64,000 bases of DNA from Parafrankia sp041008525 (GTDB lineage: Bacteria; Actinomycetota; Actinomycetes; Frankiales; Frankiaceae): contig NZ_JBFLUG010000028.1 in assembly GCF_041008525.1 (NCBI RefSeq), forward strand, positions 1 through 64,000, read 5' to 3'. Both the position numbers and the translations under genes were made by a program. Below are positions 16,365 through 26,833 of this stretch, in pieces; the stretch's first letter is position 1; every line of letters starts with the position of its first letter. The notes under the pieces are model-generated. The model ran no database searches, was not told the origin of the DNA, and saw nothing but the letters and a program-made list of their open reading frames with translations.

Positions 16365-17201
16365 GTGCCCTACCGCCGTACTGCCACTGTGGATGACCGG
16401 TTGGCTGCAGCTCGTGAGCGGCTTCTTGTGGCGGCCACCGAGCTCGTCGCCCGGGCTGGTTGGAGCGGTGCCTCCGTGACGGCCGTCGCCGCGGCGGCGG
16501 AGATGTCGGTCGGCTCGGTCTACCAGCACTTCCCATCGAAGTCCGCGCTCGTGTGCGAGGTCTTCCGGCGGGCCGCGGCGCAGGAGGTGGTCCTGCTGTC
16601 GGCGGTCGCCGCCGTGGCGGTGCCGGCCGACCTCCTGGACGTCCTGGAAGCGGCCGGTGCCGTCGGCGGTGATGGTTCGCCGGACGAGGACGACGCGGAT
16701 GGGTCCGGGATGACGCTGTCCGTCGTGCATGGCGGTGAGCCGGGGAAGCGGCTCGCAGCTGTGGCAGGTGACGGTCGGGAGACAGCCAGAGCGGTGGGCG
16801 ACCCGGTGGACCGTCTGGTGCTTGCGGTGGCCCTGTTCACCCGCCGTGCGCTGGCCCGGCGCGGCCTCACGCATGCGTTGCTGGTGGGGCCGTCCGATCC
16901 GGCGGCGGAGGTGGAACGGCTGATCTTCCGCCGCCGGTACCGGGACGTGTTCGCCGTTCTGGTCGGTGAGGGCGTGGAGGCGGGCATCCTGCCGGTGCAG
17001 GATCCGATGATGTCGGCGACCGCGCTGACCGGAGCGATCGGCGAGGTGGTCGTCGGCCCGCTCTCGATGGCTGAGGAGCTGCCGCGGGATGGACGGGACG
17101 TCGAGTGGATCGTCCGGGCGGTGGTGGCGATGGCACTGAGATGTGTCGGTGCCGGCCCCATGGTGCGTGGCTGGGGGAGTGCCGAGGCCGCGCACGGGTA
17201 G
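16365..17201 (+). CDS. TetR/AcrR family transcriptional regulator
   Basis: The protein of about 278 residues carries an N-terminal TetR helix-turn-helix: AARERLLVAATELVARAGW, then SVTAVAAAAEMS and VGSVYQHFPSKSAL, which match the TetR helices 1 to 4 closely. The ligand domain has an acidic insertion near residues 105-120 (Asp/Glu-rich) and is unusually long. The start is uncertain: GTG at 16365 gives the normal TetR opening, while TTG at 16305 would add 20 residues; neither has a good ribosome-binding site. It lies 158 bp upstream of the AidB-like gene on the same strand and may control it. Confidence 0.85.
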   Translation: MPYRRTATVDDRLAAARERLLVAATELVARAGWSGASVTAVAAAAEMSVGSVYQHFPSKSALVCEVFRRAAAQEVVLLSAVAAVAVPADLLDVLEAAGAVGGDGSPDEDDADGSGMTLSVVHGGEPGKRLAAVAGDGRETARAVGDPVDRLVLAVALFTRRALARRGLTHALLVGPSDPAAEVERLIFRRRYRDVFAVLVGEGVEAGILPVQDPMMSATALTGAIGEVVVGPLSMAEELPRDGRDVEWIVRAVVAMALRCVGAGPMVRGWGSAEAAHG

Positions 17202-17359
17202 GCCCCGCGGCAGCCCATGCAGCCCATGCAGCCGCCACGGTTGGATCACTGCGGGGGCTCGGTACCACTGCGGGCATGGAGCAGGTGCGCGAGGATTTCC
17301 CTGCGGCTGGCCGGCGGCGCCGCCCGGCGCCAGCCGCAGGAGCGGGTCGGGAGGCCGGG

Positions 17360-19039
17360 ATGACGACGTTCGGTGCAGGTCCGACCCACCGGGTGACCAA
17401 CCAGCCTCCGCCGCTGGTCGGCCACGATGTCGCCGCTGACCTGCCGCTGCTGGAGGCGCTGGAGCGCGAGGGGGCCGGCGGCCACGCCGCCGAGCTGCAT
17501 CGGCTCGGCCGGCTCGCGGGTGGTGCCGAGGCGCAGCGGTGGGGGGATGAGGCGAACCGGCACGAGCCGGTGCTGCGGACGCATGACCGGTACGGCAGCC
17601 GCATCGACGAGGTGGACTTCCACCCGGCCTGGCACGAGCTGCTCGGGGTTGCCGTGGGCGCCGGGCTGGCCGGGTCCGTGTGGGCCGCGGACCAGGCGGG
17701 CGCTCATGTCGCGCGGGCGGCCGGGCTGCTGGTATGGGGGCAGGTCGAACACGGCCACCTCTGCCCCGTCTCGATGACCTATGCCGCCGTCCCGGTCCTG
17801 CGCACCGCCGCCGGATCAGCCGCGAGCTACCTCCCGGGCCTGACCAGCTCGGTCTACGACCCCGGGCTGCGCACGCCCCGGACCAAGCAGGGCCTGCTCG
17901 CCGGCATGGGCATGACCGAGAAGCAGGGCGGTTCGGACGTCCGCACGAACGAGACCAGGGCCACTCCGGTCGGCGACGGGGCCTACCTGCTGCGCGGGCA
18001 CAAGTGGTTCACCAGCGCGCCGATGAGCGACCTGTTCCTGGTACTCGCGCAGGCGCCAGGGGGCCTGTCGTGCCTGCTGGTCCCGCGGGTGCTGCCGGAC
18101 GGCAGTCGCAACCCGTTCCTGATCCAGCGGCTCAAGGACAAGCTCGGCAACCGCAGCAACGCCAGCGCGGAACCGGAATTCGACGGCACGCTCGCCCACC
18201 TGGTCGGAGAGGAGGGGCGAGGTGTCCGCGCGATCATCGACATGGTCGCGCTGACCCGGTTGGACTCCGCGATCGGTACGGCCGCCGGGATGCGCGCGGC
18301 ACTGGTGGCGGCTGCTCATCACGTGCGGCACCGGCGGGCCTTCGGGTCGTTGCTTATCGACAAGCCCCTGATGCGCAACGTCCTGGCGGATCTCACGCTG
18401 GAGTCCGAGGCGGCGATCACGTTGGTGATGCGGGTGGCCGGCGCGGTGGACCGGGGCGAGAGGGGCGATGACGAGGAGCGGGCCTTCCGGCGCCTGGCAA
18501 CCGGGCTCGCCAAGTACTGGTTGTGCAAGCGGCAGCCGGTGATGGTCGCCGAAGCGCTCGAATGTCTGGGCGGCAACGGCTACGTGGAGGATTCCGGCAT
18601 GCCCCGGCTCTACCGTGAGGCACCGCTGAACGGCATCTGGGAGGGCTCGGGCAACGTCAACGCGCTGGATGTGCTGCGTGCACTGGTCCGCGAGCCGGCG
18701 AGCCTGGCCGCCTACGCGCGCGAGGTCGACGCGGCGACCGGCGCGGACCGACGCCTCGACGAGGCCTGGCGCCAGTTGCGCGCCGAGCTCGACGCCCTCC
18801 TGGGCGGTGCGGCCGGCGAGCGGGCCGAGATCGACGTCGAGCTGATCGCGCGCCGTCTCGTCGAGCGGATGGCGCTTGTCCTGCAGGGCGCACTTCTGGT
18901 GCGGTACGCGCCGCCCGCGGTCGCGGACGCGTTCTGCGTAGCCCGGGTGGGTGGTGAGGCCGGACTCGCCTTCGGCACCCTTCCACCCGGACTCGACCTC
19001 GACGGCGTCCTCGGGCGGATCCCGGCTGCCGTCGCCTGA
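17360..19039 (+). CDS. aidB: AidB-like acyl-CoA dehydrogenase
   Basis: This 559-residue protein matches the AidB subfamily rather than ordinary acyl-CoA dehydrogenases. It starts THRVTNQPPPLVG, has DEVDFHPAWHEL, GMGMTEKQGGSDVRTN (FAD loop), APGGLSCLLVPR, LKDKLGNRSNAS, and LYREAPLNGIWEGSGN near the end. E. coli AidB is an FAD flavoprotein that binds DNA and is induced with the adaptive response to alkylation; protection of DNA or destruction of the alkylating agent has been proposed. The ATG at 17360 follows GGGAGG at good spacing. The C-terminal helical domain that binds DNA in E. coli AidB appears present. It is downstream of the TetR gene. Confidence 0.9.
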   Translation: MTTFGAGPTHRVTNQPPPLVGHDVAADLPLLEALEREGAGGHAAELHRLGRLAGGAEAQRWGDEANRHEPVLRTHDRYGSRIDEVDFHPAWHELLGVAVGAGLAGSVWAADQAGAHVARAAGLLVWGQVEHGHLCPVSMTYAAVPVLRTAAGSAASYLPGLTSSVYDPGLRTPRTKQGLLAGMGMTEKQGGSDVRTNETRATPVGDGAYLLRGHKWFTSAPMSDLFLVLAQAPGGLSCLLVPRVLPDGSRNPFLIQRLKDKLGNRSNASAEPEFDGTLAHLVGEEGRGVRAIIDMVALTRLDSAIGTAAGMRAALVAAAHHVRHRRAFGSLLIDKPLMRNVLADLTLESEAAITLVMRVAGAVDRGERGDDEERAFRRLATGLAKYWLCKRQPVMVAEALECLGGNGYVEDSGMPRLYREAPLNGIWEGSGNVNALDVLRALVREPASLAAYAREVDAATGADRRLDEAWRQLRAELDALLGGAAGERAEIDVELIARRLVERMALVLQGALLVRYAPPAVADAFCVARVGGEAGLAFGTLPPGLDLDGVLGRIPAAVA

Positions 19040-19294
19040 GCGGCCCCTTTGCCGCCTTCGGTGATCCGTCGGCGCCGGCGACCCGGCGATCGGCCGAGCA
19101 CGGAGAGTTGCACTCATGGGTGTGACGGTCGCTTGATGTGACTTTGGTCGGTACGTCCGGTCCTATCCTCACTCTGGACAGTTTGTTGCGATCCAAGTCT
19201 CGCACTGCTGGAAACGCAATGTAGTTTTCGCGTAACGCCAGGTGATGGGCTGCCTCCTAGGCTGAGCCCCGCGTCGCCTGCCTCCGGGGGTGTG

Positions 19295-20789
<1,495 letters not shown>

Positions 20790-20987
20790 GTCGTCCGGGA
20801 GTCTCGAGCTTCGGGGCTCCCGGGCCCAGGGCCATGGAATCTCGGTTCCTGGCCGCCCGGTAGACACTGTCCCGACACACCGCATTAGGTGATCGTGTAG
20901 CTACTACCAGTGAGATAAGGTCCCGCCGACATTGGATCGGTGTGCGGGGGGACCAATGCGGGAAGCCGCGACATTGCGGGGACAGCT

Positions 20988-21869
20988 GTGATCGCCGTAC
21001 TCGTCGGCACGGCCGCGGCCTTCGCCATGGTCGCACTCGTGGTGGGCGTCATCGGTCTGGTGCGCGGCCAGGTGGCAAGCCTGCGCATCGACGACCGGCC
21101 GGTCGCGGGCCTGGTCACCGCGGTCAGCTTCACGATCGCCGTCGCGGCGTTCGGTGCGCTGGCGCCGGACGAGGAACGAAGCGACGCGACGGTCGCCGCG
21201 CCTCCGCTGGGCACCGCCGCCACCGTCCAGCCTGCTCCGGAGCTGTTCGGGCGGAGCCGCGCCGATCTGGCGACCGGGTTGCCGCGGGCGGCCGCTCGGC
21301 AGCTTCCCGACGGGTCTGGTGGTGCTGCGGACGGCAGTGCGACCGTGCGGACCCCGCCGCCGGACGCGACCACTGCGCCGGGTGGGACTGCAACCGGCCA
21401 GAGCACCCAGCGCGGACAGGCGGGCCCTGGCGGTGTACCGGCACCCGGGACCTCCGCACCCGGACAGACCCCCGGCATCGGCGGACCGACACCCACTCCC
21501 ACCCCGTCCGACGGCGGGTCGGGTCGGCCGGCCGTGCCTGGGCAGGCGGTGCCCGGCTACCCGGGCACCCGCGGCAGCGGAACGACACCCGACCCGGAAC
21601 GAGGACCGGGATCGCCCGGGGTGGGTGACGCGGTGCCTGGCGGCGGTTCCGCGCCGGGAAACGGCGGGACGGGTGGTACCGGTGGTATCGGTGAGCGGGG
21701 CGTGGGTGCGGGGACGGAACCGCCGGGTCCGGCGAGCCCCGGTCTCATCCCCGGTCCAGTTCCGCACCCGGCGCCCTGGTGTGACGACGGGTTCGGCGGG
21801 ATCGACATGGGACTCCCGGATGTCCGGGTCGGGGACGTCTTTCCGGAGCTGGCCGCCCAGTGTGGCTGA
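20988..21869 (+). CDS. Two-helix membrane protein with Gly/Pro-rich tail
   Basis: This 293-residue protein starts with two hydrophobic helices (IAVLVGTAAAFAMVALVVG and GLVTAVSFTIAVAAFG) separated by RIDDRPVAG, the same layout as the preceding gene (RDRRTAG), so they are tandem paralogs. The rest is a Pro/Gly/Thr-rich region ending with a Cys-containing segment (PAPWCDDGFGGIDMG and AAQCG). The GTG at 20988 has GGGGA at a five-base spacing; a GTG at 20940 would add 16 residues. A possible -10 element TAAGGT lies just upstream. Function unknown; an anchored wall or secretion-related protein is one guess. Confidence 0.65.
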   Translation: MIAVLVGTAAAFAMVALVVGVIGLVRGQVASLRIDDRPVAGLVTAVSFTIAVAAFGALAPDEERSDATVAAPPLGTAATVQPAPELFGRSRADLATGLPRAAARQLPDGSGGAADGSATVRTPPPDATTAPGGTATGQSTQRGQAGPGGVPAPGTSAPGQTPGIGGPTPTPTPSDGGSGRPAVPGQAVPGYPGTRGSGTTPDPERGPGSPGVGDAVPGGGSAPGNGGTGGTGGIGERGVGAGTEPPGPASPGLIPGPVPHPAPWCDDGFGGIDMGLPDVRVGDVFPELAAQCG

Positions 21870-21942
21870 CGGACGGCTGTGGCTGACGGCCGCGTGACGG
21901 CAGCGTCCGAGGGCCCGAGGGCCACGCCTCGCGGTGGGCGGC

Positions 21943-22491
21943 TCAGGCGAGGGGCTGCGGCACGGCGGCCCGCGCCGCGACGAGCGCGGTGATCGAGGCG
22001 ATGTTGCCGGTGGCCCAGGCGTCGAGCTGGGTCGGTAGCTCGGCGAGCGCCGAGTCCAGCACGAACACCCCGCGTGTCGGGCAGGACGCGCCGATCTCGA
22101 CCAGCAGCGGCCGCAGGTGGACCTCGAGCGCCAGCGCGTGCTCGGGGGCGCCCGCGACCAGCACGGGAACTGTCGGCACCCCGGCCAGCTCGCCCTGGCC
22201 GACCTGGTCGAGCAGCAGCTTGAGCAGGCCGGTGTAGGTGGCCTTGTAGGTGGGAGTCGCCACGATCAGGACGTCCGCCGTCTTCATGGATGTGACGGCG
22301 GCCTTCACCGCGGGGTCGCCCCAGCCGAGCAGACCCGGGCCGAGCTCGCTGACCTCGATTACCTCGCTCACTGCTTCGACGTCGGCGGGGAACGCGGCCG
22401 CGACCTGATCCGCCACCGCCTCCGCCACCGACCGGGTGCGCGACTTCGGCTTGGGGTTGCCAACGACACTCAGAATGCGGCGCTGCGGCAT
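21943..22491 (-). CDS. NAD(P)H-dependent FMN reductase
   Basis: The 182-residue product is a flavodoxin-fold FMN reductase. RILSVVGNPKPKSRT at the N-terminus is the phosphate-binding loop for FMN, TADVLIVATPTYKATYTG near residue 75 is the flavin contact loop of the SsuE/MsuE type, and LKLLLDQ follows. Length is typical (about 180). It is predicted to supply reduced FMN in the cytoplasm. The ATG at 22491 has AAGGG upstream. It lies 34 bp downstream of another flavin reductase gene on the same strand, so the two likely form an operon. Confidence 0.88.
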   Translation of the reverse strand: MPQRRILSVVGNPKPKSRTRSVAEAVADQVAAAFPADVEAVSEVIEVSELGPGLLGWGDPAVKAAVTSMKTADVLIVATPTYKATYTGLLKLLLDQVGQGELAGVPTVPVLVAGAPEHALALEVHLRPLLVEIGASCPTRGVFVLDSALAELPTQLDAWATGNIASITALVAARAAVPQPLA

Positions 22492-22525
22492 GGGACGACC
22501 CTTCTGTGGTTCGCGCGACTCGGTT

Positions 22526-23083
22526 TCAGCGACGTGCTGAGAACTGACCGTAGGTGCCCCGGAAGTACAGCAGTGGCTCCCCGGCGTCCGCGGCGCCCAG
22601 GCGCTCGACCATGCCAAGAGTGATCACATGATCGCCGGCATCGTACTCACGGTGCAGGGAGCACTCCATCCATGCGAGGGCCCCGTCGAGGATGGGTGCC
22701 CCGTTTTTGCCCGGCGTCCAGCCTATCCCGCGCCACTTGTCGGTGCCGCTCATTGCGAACTGCTGGGATATCGACTCCTGAGAGTTGTCGAGCACATTCA
22801 CACAGAAGCGGCCGTTCGACCGGATCCGCGGGTAGCTCGTGGACGTCCGAGCCGGCAGGAACATGATCAGTGGCGGGTCCAGGGAGGCGCTGCTGAATGA
22901 CTGGCAGGTCATTCCGACGGGTTCGGTGCCATTGGTGGCGGTGACAATCACGATCCCCGAGCAGAAGTGACCGAGAACGGTGCGGAAGTCGGCCGCCTCG
23001 GTAGCGGTGAAGACCCTCGGCGGCGGGGTCGCCTCCGCCGGGGGCTGGCGCTGCGTGATCACGCCACGCGCTGCCTGGGTCAT
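22526..23083 (-). CDS. Flavin reductase, split-barrel (HpaC/HsaB-like)
   Basis: The 185-residue protein has the FMN-binding split-barrel fold: FRTVLGHFCSGIVIVTAT, GMTCQSFSSASLDPPLIMF, and RFCVNVL near residues 60-95, then GAPILDGALAWMEC and AGDHVITLGMVE. This pattern is that of the small reductase subunit in two-component flavin monooxygenases such as HpaBC or HsaAB. No large oxygenase subunit is adjacent, so its partner is elsewhere or it serves general flavin reduction. The ATG at 23083 is preceded by GGAGG at seven bases. It is divergent from the FkbH operon. Confidence 0.88.
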   Translation of the reverse strand: MTQAARGVITQRQPPAEATPPPRVFTATEAADFRTVLGHFCSGIVIVTATNGTEPVGMTCQSFSSASLDPPLIMFLPARTSTSYPRIRSNGRFCVNVLDNSQESISQQFAMSGTDKWRGIGWTPGKNGAPILDGALAWMECSLHREYDAGDHVITLGMVERLGAADAGEPLLYFRGTYGQFSARR

Positions 23084-23700
23084 CGGTGCCTCCGCGGGTT
23101 GGGCCGGGCCGGCGCCGATCGGTGGAGACCGGACGTGCGCCGGCGAACAGTGCCACGAGATCCCGCGAGTTCGGTCCGTCGTCCGTACCGGCCGGGTTCT
23201 CGCGGGCCACACTCGTACGCTCACGCCCGGAGGTGTCACGGCTGTTACGTCGCCGTGGTGCGCCCGTTGCGCTGTCTGCTGCGGCCAAGGCTGCCTGGTT
23301 TGTCGGTGGCGACGGGGGGAATCTCCCGAATTCCGCTGGCCCGGCGATGACGTCCGGCGGGCGGTGTGGGTCTGGACGTCCGCCGGCGCGGCGGTCGTGC
23401 CGGGCCGGATCAGGCCAGGTCGAGCCAGGCCGGGCCAGGCCGGACGGGTGTAGGCGGGGAGCCTGCGCCGGCTCCGGCGCGGGGCGGTCCGTGGGCGGTT
23501 CGTAAACGGCTGTCGGCCCGGGAAGGGCCCGCCCGCCGATCGGCGGTTGCCCGTTGGGGTGTGGTCGTCCAGTGGCTTCTCAGGTGGACCAGGGAGATCC
23601 TCCGGCGTTGTCCGGAGACCCTTACGTAAGGGTAGAGTTGACTCGCGTCTCCGTGTAGCAGGGCGCTTTGCAACAGGCGCCCGGGGGAGGAATTCGATCT
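23084..23700. other. Intergenic region between divergent operons
   Basis: No convincing gene lies between the flavin reductase and FkbH genes. The middle holds imperfect GGCCAGG-type direct repeats near 23400-23445. The right part holds the FkbH promoter candidate with a 16-bp palindrome. Confidence 0.5.
23608..23638 (+). promoter_or_regulatory. Promoter with 16-bp palindrome in a 19-bp spacer
   Basis: ACCCTTACGTAAGGGT at 23618-23633 is a perfect palindrome. It lies between a possible -35 (TTGTCC, 23608-23613) and a possible -10 (TAGAGT, 23633-23638) with a 19-bp spacer. Palindromes in an overlong 19-bp spacer are the hallmark of promoters controlled by MerR-family activators. The FkbH start is about 60 bp downstream. 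The palindrome is certain; the MerR idea is inference, and no MerR gene is in the window. Confidence 0.6.
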
Positions 23701-25956
23701 ATGGCTGATCCCGAGCGCCGCAGTGGGCGGAGCATCGCGGAACTGGCGGCGGCCGCCGCCTCGGTCGAGGTCCCGACAGCGGGGCTGTGTCGCGACCTCG
23801 CCCTGGCCCACGAGCGGGCAGGTGATCACGCCGCGGCCGTGCGCTGGGCCCTGGCGCTGACCGACGCGGGAGGCGACCTCGCCGCCTGGACGGCAGCCGC
23901 CGGTGTGCTGCGCCGCGCACTCCCGGCGGCCGACCTGCGGCTGCGGCCGGCGAAGGTCGCCGTGCTCGGCAGCTACACCACCGCGCAGTTCGCCGCGCTG
24001 CTGCCGCTGGCCGCTGCCCGCGCGGGCGTCGCCGTCGAGGTGTACGAGTGCGGCTACGGCCAGTACCGCCAGGAGGTGCTCGACCCCTCCAGTGGCCTGT
24101 ACGGATTCGGCCCGGACGCCGTCGTCCTCGCGGTGCACGCCGGCGACACCGCCCTGCCGGCCTTCGCCGAGGACCCCGGCCACGCGGTCCGCGTCGAGGC
24201 GGCCCGTTGGACATCGCTGTGGGAGATCATCGTCTCCCGGCTGGGTGCCCGCGTCATCCAGCACACCTTTGTCGTGCCGGAGGCCGACCCGTTCGGCCAC
24301 CTGGCCCGGCGCACGCCCGCGGCGCGCTCCTCGCTGCTCGCCGCGCTCAACACCGCGCTCGGCGAGGCCGCGGCCGGCCCGTCGGCCTCAGGGACGTCGG
24401 CCTCAGGGACGTCGACTCCGGACACGTCGGCGGAGGTCGGGCCGGTGGAACGGGGGTTCACCGGTGTGTCCTTCGTCGACTGCGAGCGCCTCGCCGCGAC
24501 GGTCGGCAAGCGGGACTGGTTCGACCCCCGCTACTGGCACCGCGCCAAGCAGGCGGTCGCTCTCGGTCACGTTCCCGCACTGGCCCGGCACACCGCCGCC
24601 GTGCTCGGCGCCCAGCTCGGCGCCAGCCGCAAATGCCTCGTCCTCGATCTTGACAACACTCTGTGGGGTGGGGTGCTCGGCGAGGACGGCCTCGCCGGCA
24701 TCGCGCTGGGCGACGGCCCGGCCGGGGAGGCCTTCAGCGCGTTCCAGGAGTACATCGCCCTGCTCCGCGACCGCGGCGTGATCCTCGCCGTGTGCTCGAA
24801 GAACAACGACGCGGACGCCCGCGAGGCCTTCGAGCGGCACCCCGCCATGCGGCTGCGGCTCGGCGACATCGCGATGTTCAGCGCGTCCTGGGACGACAAG
24901 CCGACCCAGATCCGCCGCATCGCGCACACGCTCGGCATCGGGCTGGACGCGCTGGTGTTCGTCGACGACAACCCGGCCGAGCGCGAGGTGGTCAGGCAGC
25001 TGCTGCCCGAGGTCGATGTGATCGCGCTGCCGCGGGACCCCCACGAGTACGTGCGCGCACTCGCCGACTACCCGTTCTTCGAACCAGGCCTCCTCACCTC
25101 GGAGGACACCGCCCGTACCGAGCAGTACCGGGCCCGCGCCCAGGCAGCCGAGCTGGCGGCGTCGGCCTCCTCCCTGGAGGAGTTCCACCGCGGGCTGGAG
25201 ATGACCGCGACCGTGGTGCCGCTCGACGAGCTGACACTGCCACGGGTCGTGCAGCTCATCGGGAAGACGAACCAGTTCAACCTGACGACCCGGCGCCGGG
25301 GTGTGGCGGAGGTCGCCGAGCTGGCGGCTGATCCCTCGTCGGTCGTCCTCTGTCTGCGGCTGGCCGACCGCTTCGCCGACCACGGGCTGGTGGCAGTGGT
25401 CATCGCCCGCCAGCAGCGGGAGACCGGAGCCGCGGCCGGAGCTGTCGCCGGGGCCGGGGCCGGCGACAGTGCCGAGGCTGATCTGACGGTGCTGGACGTG
25501 GACACCTGGCTGATGAGCTGTCGGGTCATCGGCCGCACGCTCGAGGACGAGATCGCCGGGCTGATCGTCGCGGAGGCCCGGCGCCTCGGGTGCGCCGCGG
25601 TGCGGGGCCACTACCTGCCGACGGCGAAGAACGCCCTGGTGGCGGATCTCTATCCCCGGCTGGGCTTCGGCCCGATCGGCAGCCGCGGCAGCGGCGAGGG
25701 CGGGGACGGCGCTCCGGGGGAGCGCACCGACTGGCTGCTGCCCGTGACGGACGCGCAGCGGAGCCCCGGCCTCATCCGGATTGTCGACGGCCGCCCGGCC
25801 GGTGACAGCCGGTGCGTGCCCAGCCCACAGGAACACGGTCCCCAGCCGCCGCGGCTGCGTGGACTGCCCGAACCCCGGCCGCGCACGGTCGGGACCGCGG
25901 AGTCGAGTGCTTCGGCGCCAATCATGGAACGAACGATGGAGGAGGTGGCCGGCTGA
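23701..25956 (+). CDS. FkbH-like HAD-IIIC phosphatase/acyltransferase
   Basis: This 751-residue protein has an N-terminal SGNH-like region (KVAVLGSYTTAQFAALL near residue 85, then ECGYGQYRQEVLD), a HAD-IIIC core with CLVLDLDNTLWGGVLGEDG near 313, CSKNN and VFVDDNPAEREVV, and a C-terminal GNAT-like part (IGKTNQFNLTTRR). In characterised systems FkbH proteins take 1,3-bisphosphoglycerate, remove phosphate and load glyceryl onto an acyl carrier protein. An ACP gene follows immediately, which supports this role. The ATG at 23701 has GGGAGGAA upstream. A 60-residue disordered tail is added at the end and an Ala/Gly insertion lies near 585. No polyketide synthase is in the window. Confidence 0.9.
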   Translation: MADPERRSGRSIAELAAAAASVEVPTAGLCRDLALAHERAGDHAAAVRWALALTDAGGDLAAWTAAAGVLRRALPAADLRLRPAKVAVLGSYTTAQFAALLPLAAARAGVAVEVYECGYGQYRQEVLDPSSGLYGFGPDAVVLAVHAGDTALPAFAEDPGHAVRVEAARWTSLWEIIVSRLGARVIQHTFVVPEADPFGHLARRTPAARSSLLAALNTALGEAAAGPSASGTSASGTSTPDTSAEVGPVERGFTGVSFVDCERLAATVGKRDWFDPRYWHRAKQAVALGHVPALARHTAAVLGAQLGASRKCLVLDLDNTLWGGVLGEDGLAGIALGDGPAGEAFSAFQEYIALLRDRGVILAVCSKNNDADAREAFERHPAMRLRLGDIAMFSASWDDKPTQIRRIAHTLGIGLDALVFVDDNPAEREVVRQLLPEVDVIALPRDPHEYVRALADYPFFEPGLLTSEDTARTEQYRARAQAAELAASASSLEEFHRGLEMTATVVPLDELTLPRVVQLIGKTNQFNLTTRRRGVAEVAELAADPSSVVLCLRLADRFADHGLVAVVIARQQRETGAAAGAVAGAGAGDSAEADLTVLDVDTWLMSCRVIGRTLEDEIAGLIVAEARRLGCAAVRGHYLPTAKNALVADLYPRLGFGPIGSRGSGEGGDGAPGERTDWLLPVTDAQRSPGLIRIVDGRPAGDSRCVPSPQEHGPQPPRLRGLPEPRPRTVGTAESSASAPIMERTMEEVAG

Positions 25957-26192
25957 TGGTGCATGAGCGCCTCACCCAGGTCTTCCGGGAGATCTTCAGT
26001 GACGACGAACTGGTCGTCTTCGACACCACCACGGCGGACCAGGTTCCCGGCTGGGATTCCCTGGCCCACATCAACCTGATCTACGCGGTGGAGAGCGAGT
26101 TCGGCGTCCAGATACCCGACGAGCGGCTGGGCTCGTTCACGAACGTCGGCGAGCTGCGGACCTGCATCGAGGAACTCAGCAGTGTCGGGTGA
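25956..26192 (+). CDS. Acyl carrier protein
   Basis: This 78-residue protein is a typical acyl carrier protein. The phosphopantetheine attachment Ser is in PGWDSLAHINLIYAVE near residue 34, followed by FGVQIPDERLGSF and a last helix. The ATG overlaps the FkbH stop by one base (TGATG), so translation is coupled. It is the presumed acceptor of the glyceryl group made by FkbH. A 4'-phosphopantetheinyl transferase would have to come from elsewhere in the genome. Confidence 0.93.
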   Translation: MVHERLTQVFREIFSDDELVVFDTTTADQVPGWDSLAHINLIYAVESEFGVQIPDERLGSFTNVGELRTCIEELSSVG

Positions 26193-26733
26193 GCGGCTTT
26201 CGCTGCGAGCGCAGCTACGCGAGGACAGAGCGGTCCACTACGGTTCCTGGCTGCACCCCGGCTACCAGGCGCTGGCCGTCCACCGGTTCGGCCGGTGGTG
26301 CCGGGAGCGCGGCGGGGTCGTCGGGCGGCTCGGCACGCTTGCCTTCCGGGCCGTGAACAACATCGTCATCCGCAACCTGCACGGCACCGAGATCTCCGTC
26401 GACGCGGCGATCGGGCGTCGGGTGCTCATCGGTCACCACCAGGCGCTCATGATCCCGCGCCATTGCGTGATCGGTGACGACACGATCATCCGTCACGGAG
26501 TGACCATTGGCTACGCGAACACGCAGGCGCCCCCCGAGGCCGTCCCGAAGATCGGCTCCCGGGTGGACATCGCACCGGGGGCCCACCTGATCGGGCCGAT
26601 CACCATCGGCGACGACGTCCGGATCGGGCCCGGTTCGATCGTCACCGTGGACGTCCCGGCCGGGTCGACCGTCTTTGCCGCACCAGCGCGGATCATGCGT
26701 CCCGCGGCCGCGGCCAGTGCCCATCTGCCGTGA
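26182..26733 (+). CDS. Serine O-acetyltransferase-like (left-handed beta-helix) protein
   Basis: The 183-residue product has the CysE/LbH fold: an N-terminal helical part, then hexapeptide turns such as IGRRVLIGHHQALM, IGDDTIIRHGVTIG, IGSRVDIAPGAHLIG and IGDDVRIGPGSIV. The catalytic-type His is in RHGVTIG. It starts at GTG 26182, overlapping the ACP gene by 11 bases. Being in the FkbH-ACP operon, it may transfer an acyl group to or from the ACP-linked product rather than make O-acetylserine; that is inference. Length is shorter than CysE because the N-terminal domain is small. Confidence 0.85.
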   Translation: MSGERLSLRAQLREDRAVHYGSWLHPGYQALAVHRFGRWCRERGGVVGRLGTLAFRAVNNIVIRNLHGTEISVDAAIGRRVLIGHHQALMIPRHCVIGDDTIIRHGVTIGYANTQAPPEAVPKIGSRVDIAPGAHLIGPITIGDDVRIGPGSIVTVDVPAGSTVFAAPARIMRPAAAASAHLP

Positions 26734-26744
26734 CCGCCGCGGGG

Positions 26745-26763
26745 CACGACCAGGAGGGTCGTG
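26745..26763 (+). terminator. Hairpin after the FkbH operon
   Basis: Stem CACGACC (26745-26751) with its perfect complement at 26757-26763 and a five-base loop, 12 bp after the acetyltransferase stop. It would end the rightward operon. Confidence 0.65.
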
Positions 26764-26800
26764 ATTGCGACACCGGTTGCGACCCTTGCTGGCACACGAT

Positions 26801-26824
26801 GGCCGGGCTGTGGCGGGCCCGGCC
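26801..26824 (-). terminator. Hairpin after the MMPL gene
   Basis: Stem GGCCGGGC (26801-26808) with its perfect complement at 26817-26824 and an eight-base loop, directly downstream of the leftward MMPL stop at 26834. Confidence 0.65.
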
Positions 26825-26833
26825 GCCGGTATC

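Noticed and set aside
16047..17249. 400-codon minus-strand frame
   Set aside because: It is the antisense shadow of the clear TetR gene; the translation is His/Arg/Pro rich without motifs.
17105..17359. Earlier start for the AidB-like gene
   Set aside because: The added segment overlaps the TetR gene and has no AidB resemblance; the ATG at 17360 has the ribosome-binding site and the family N-terminus.
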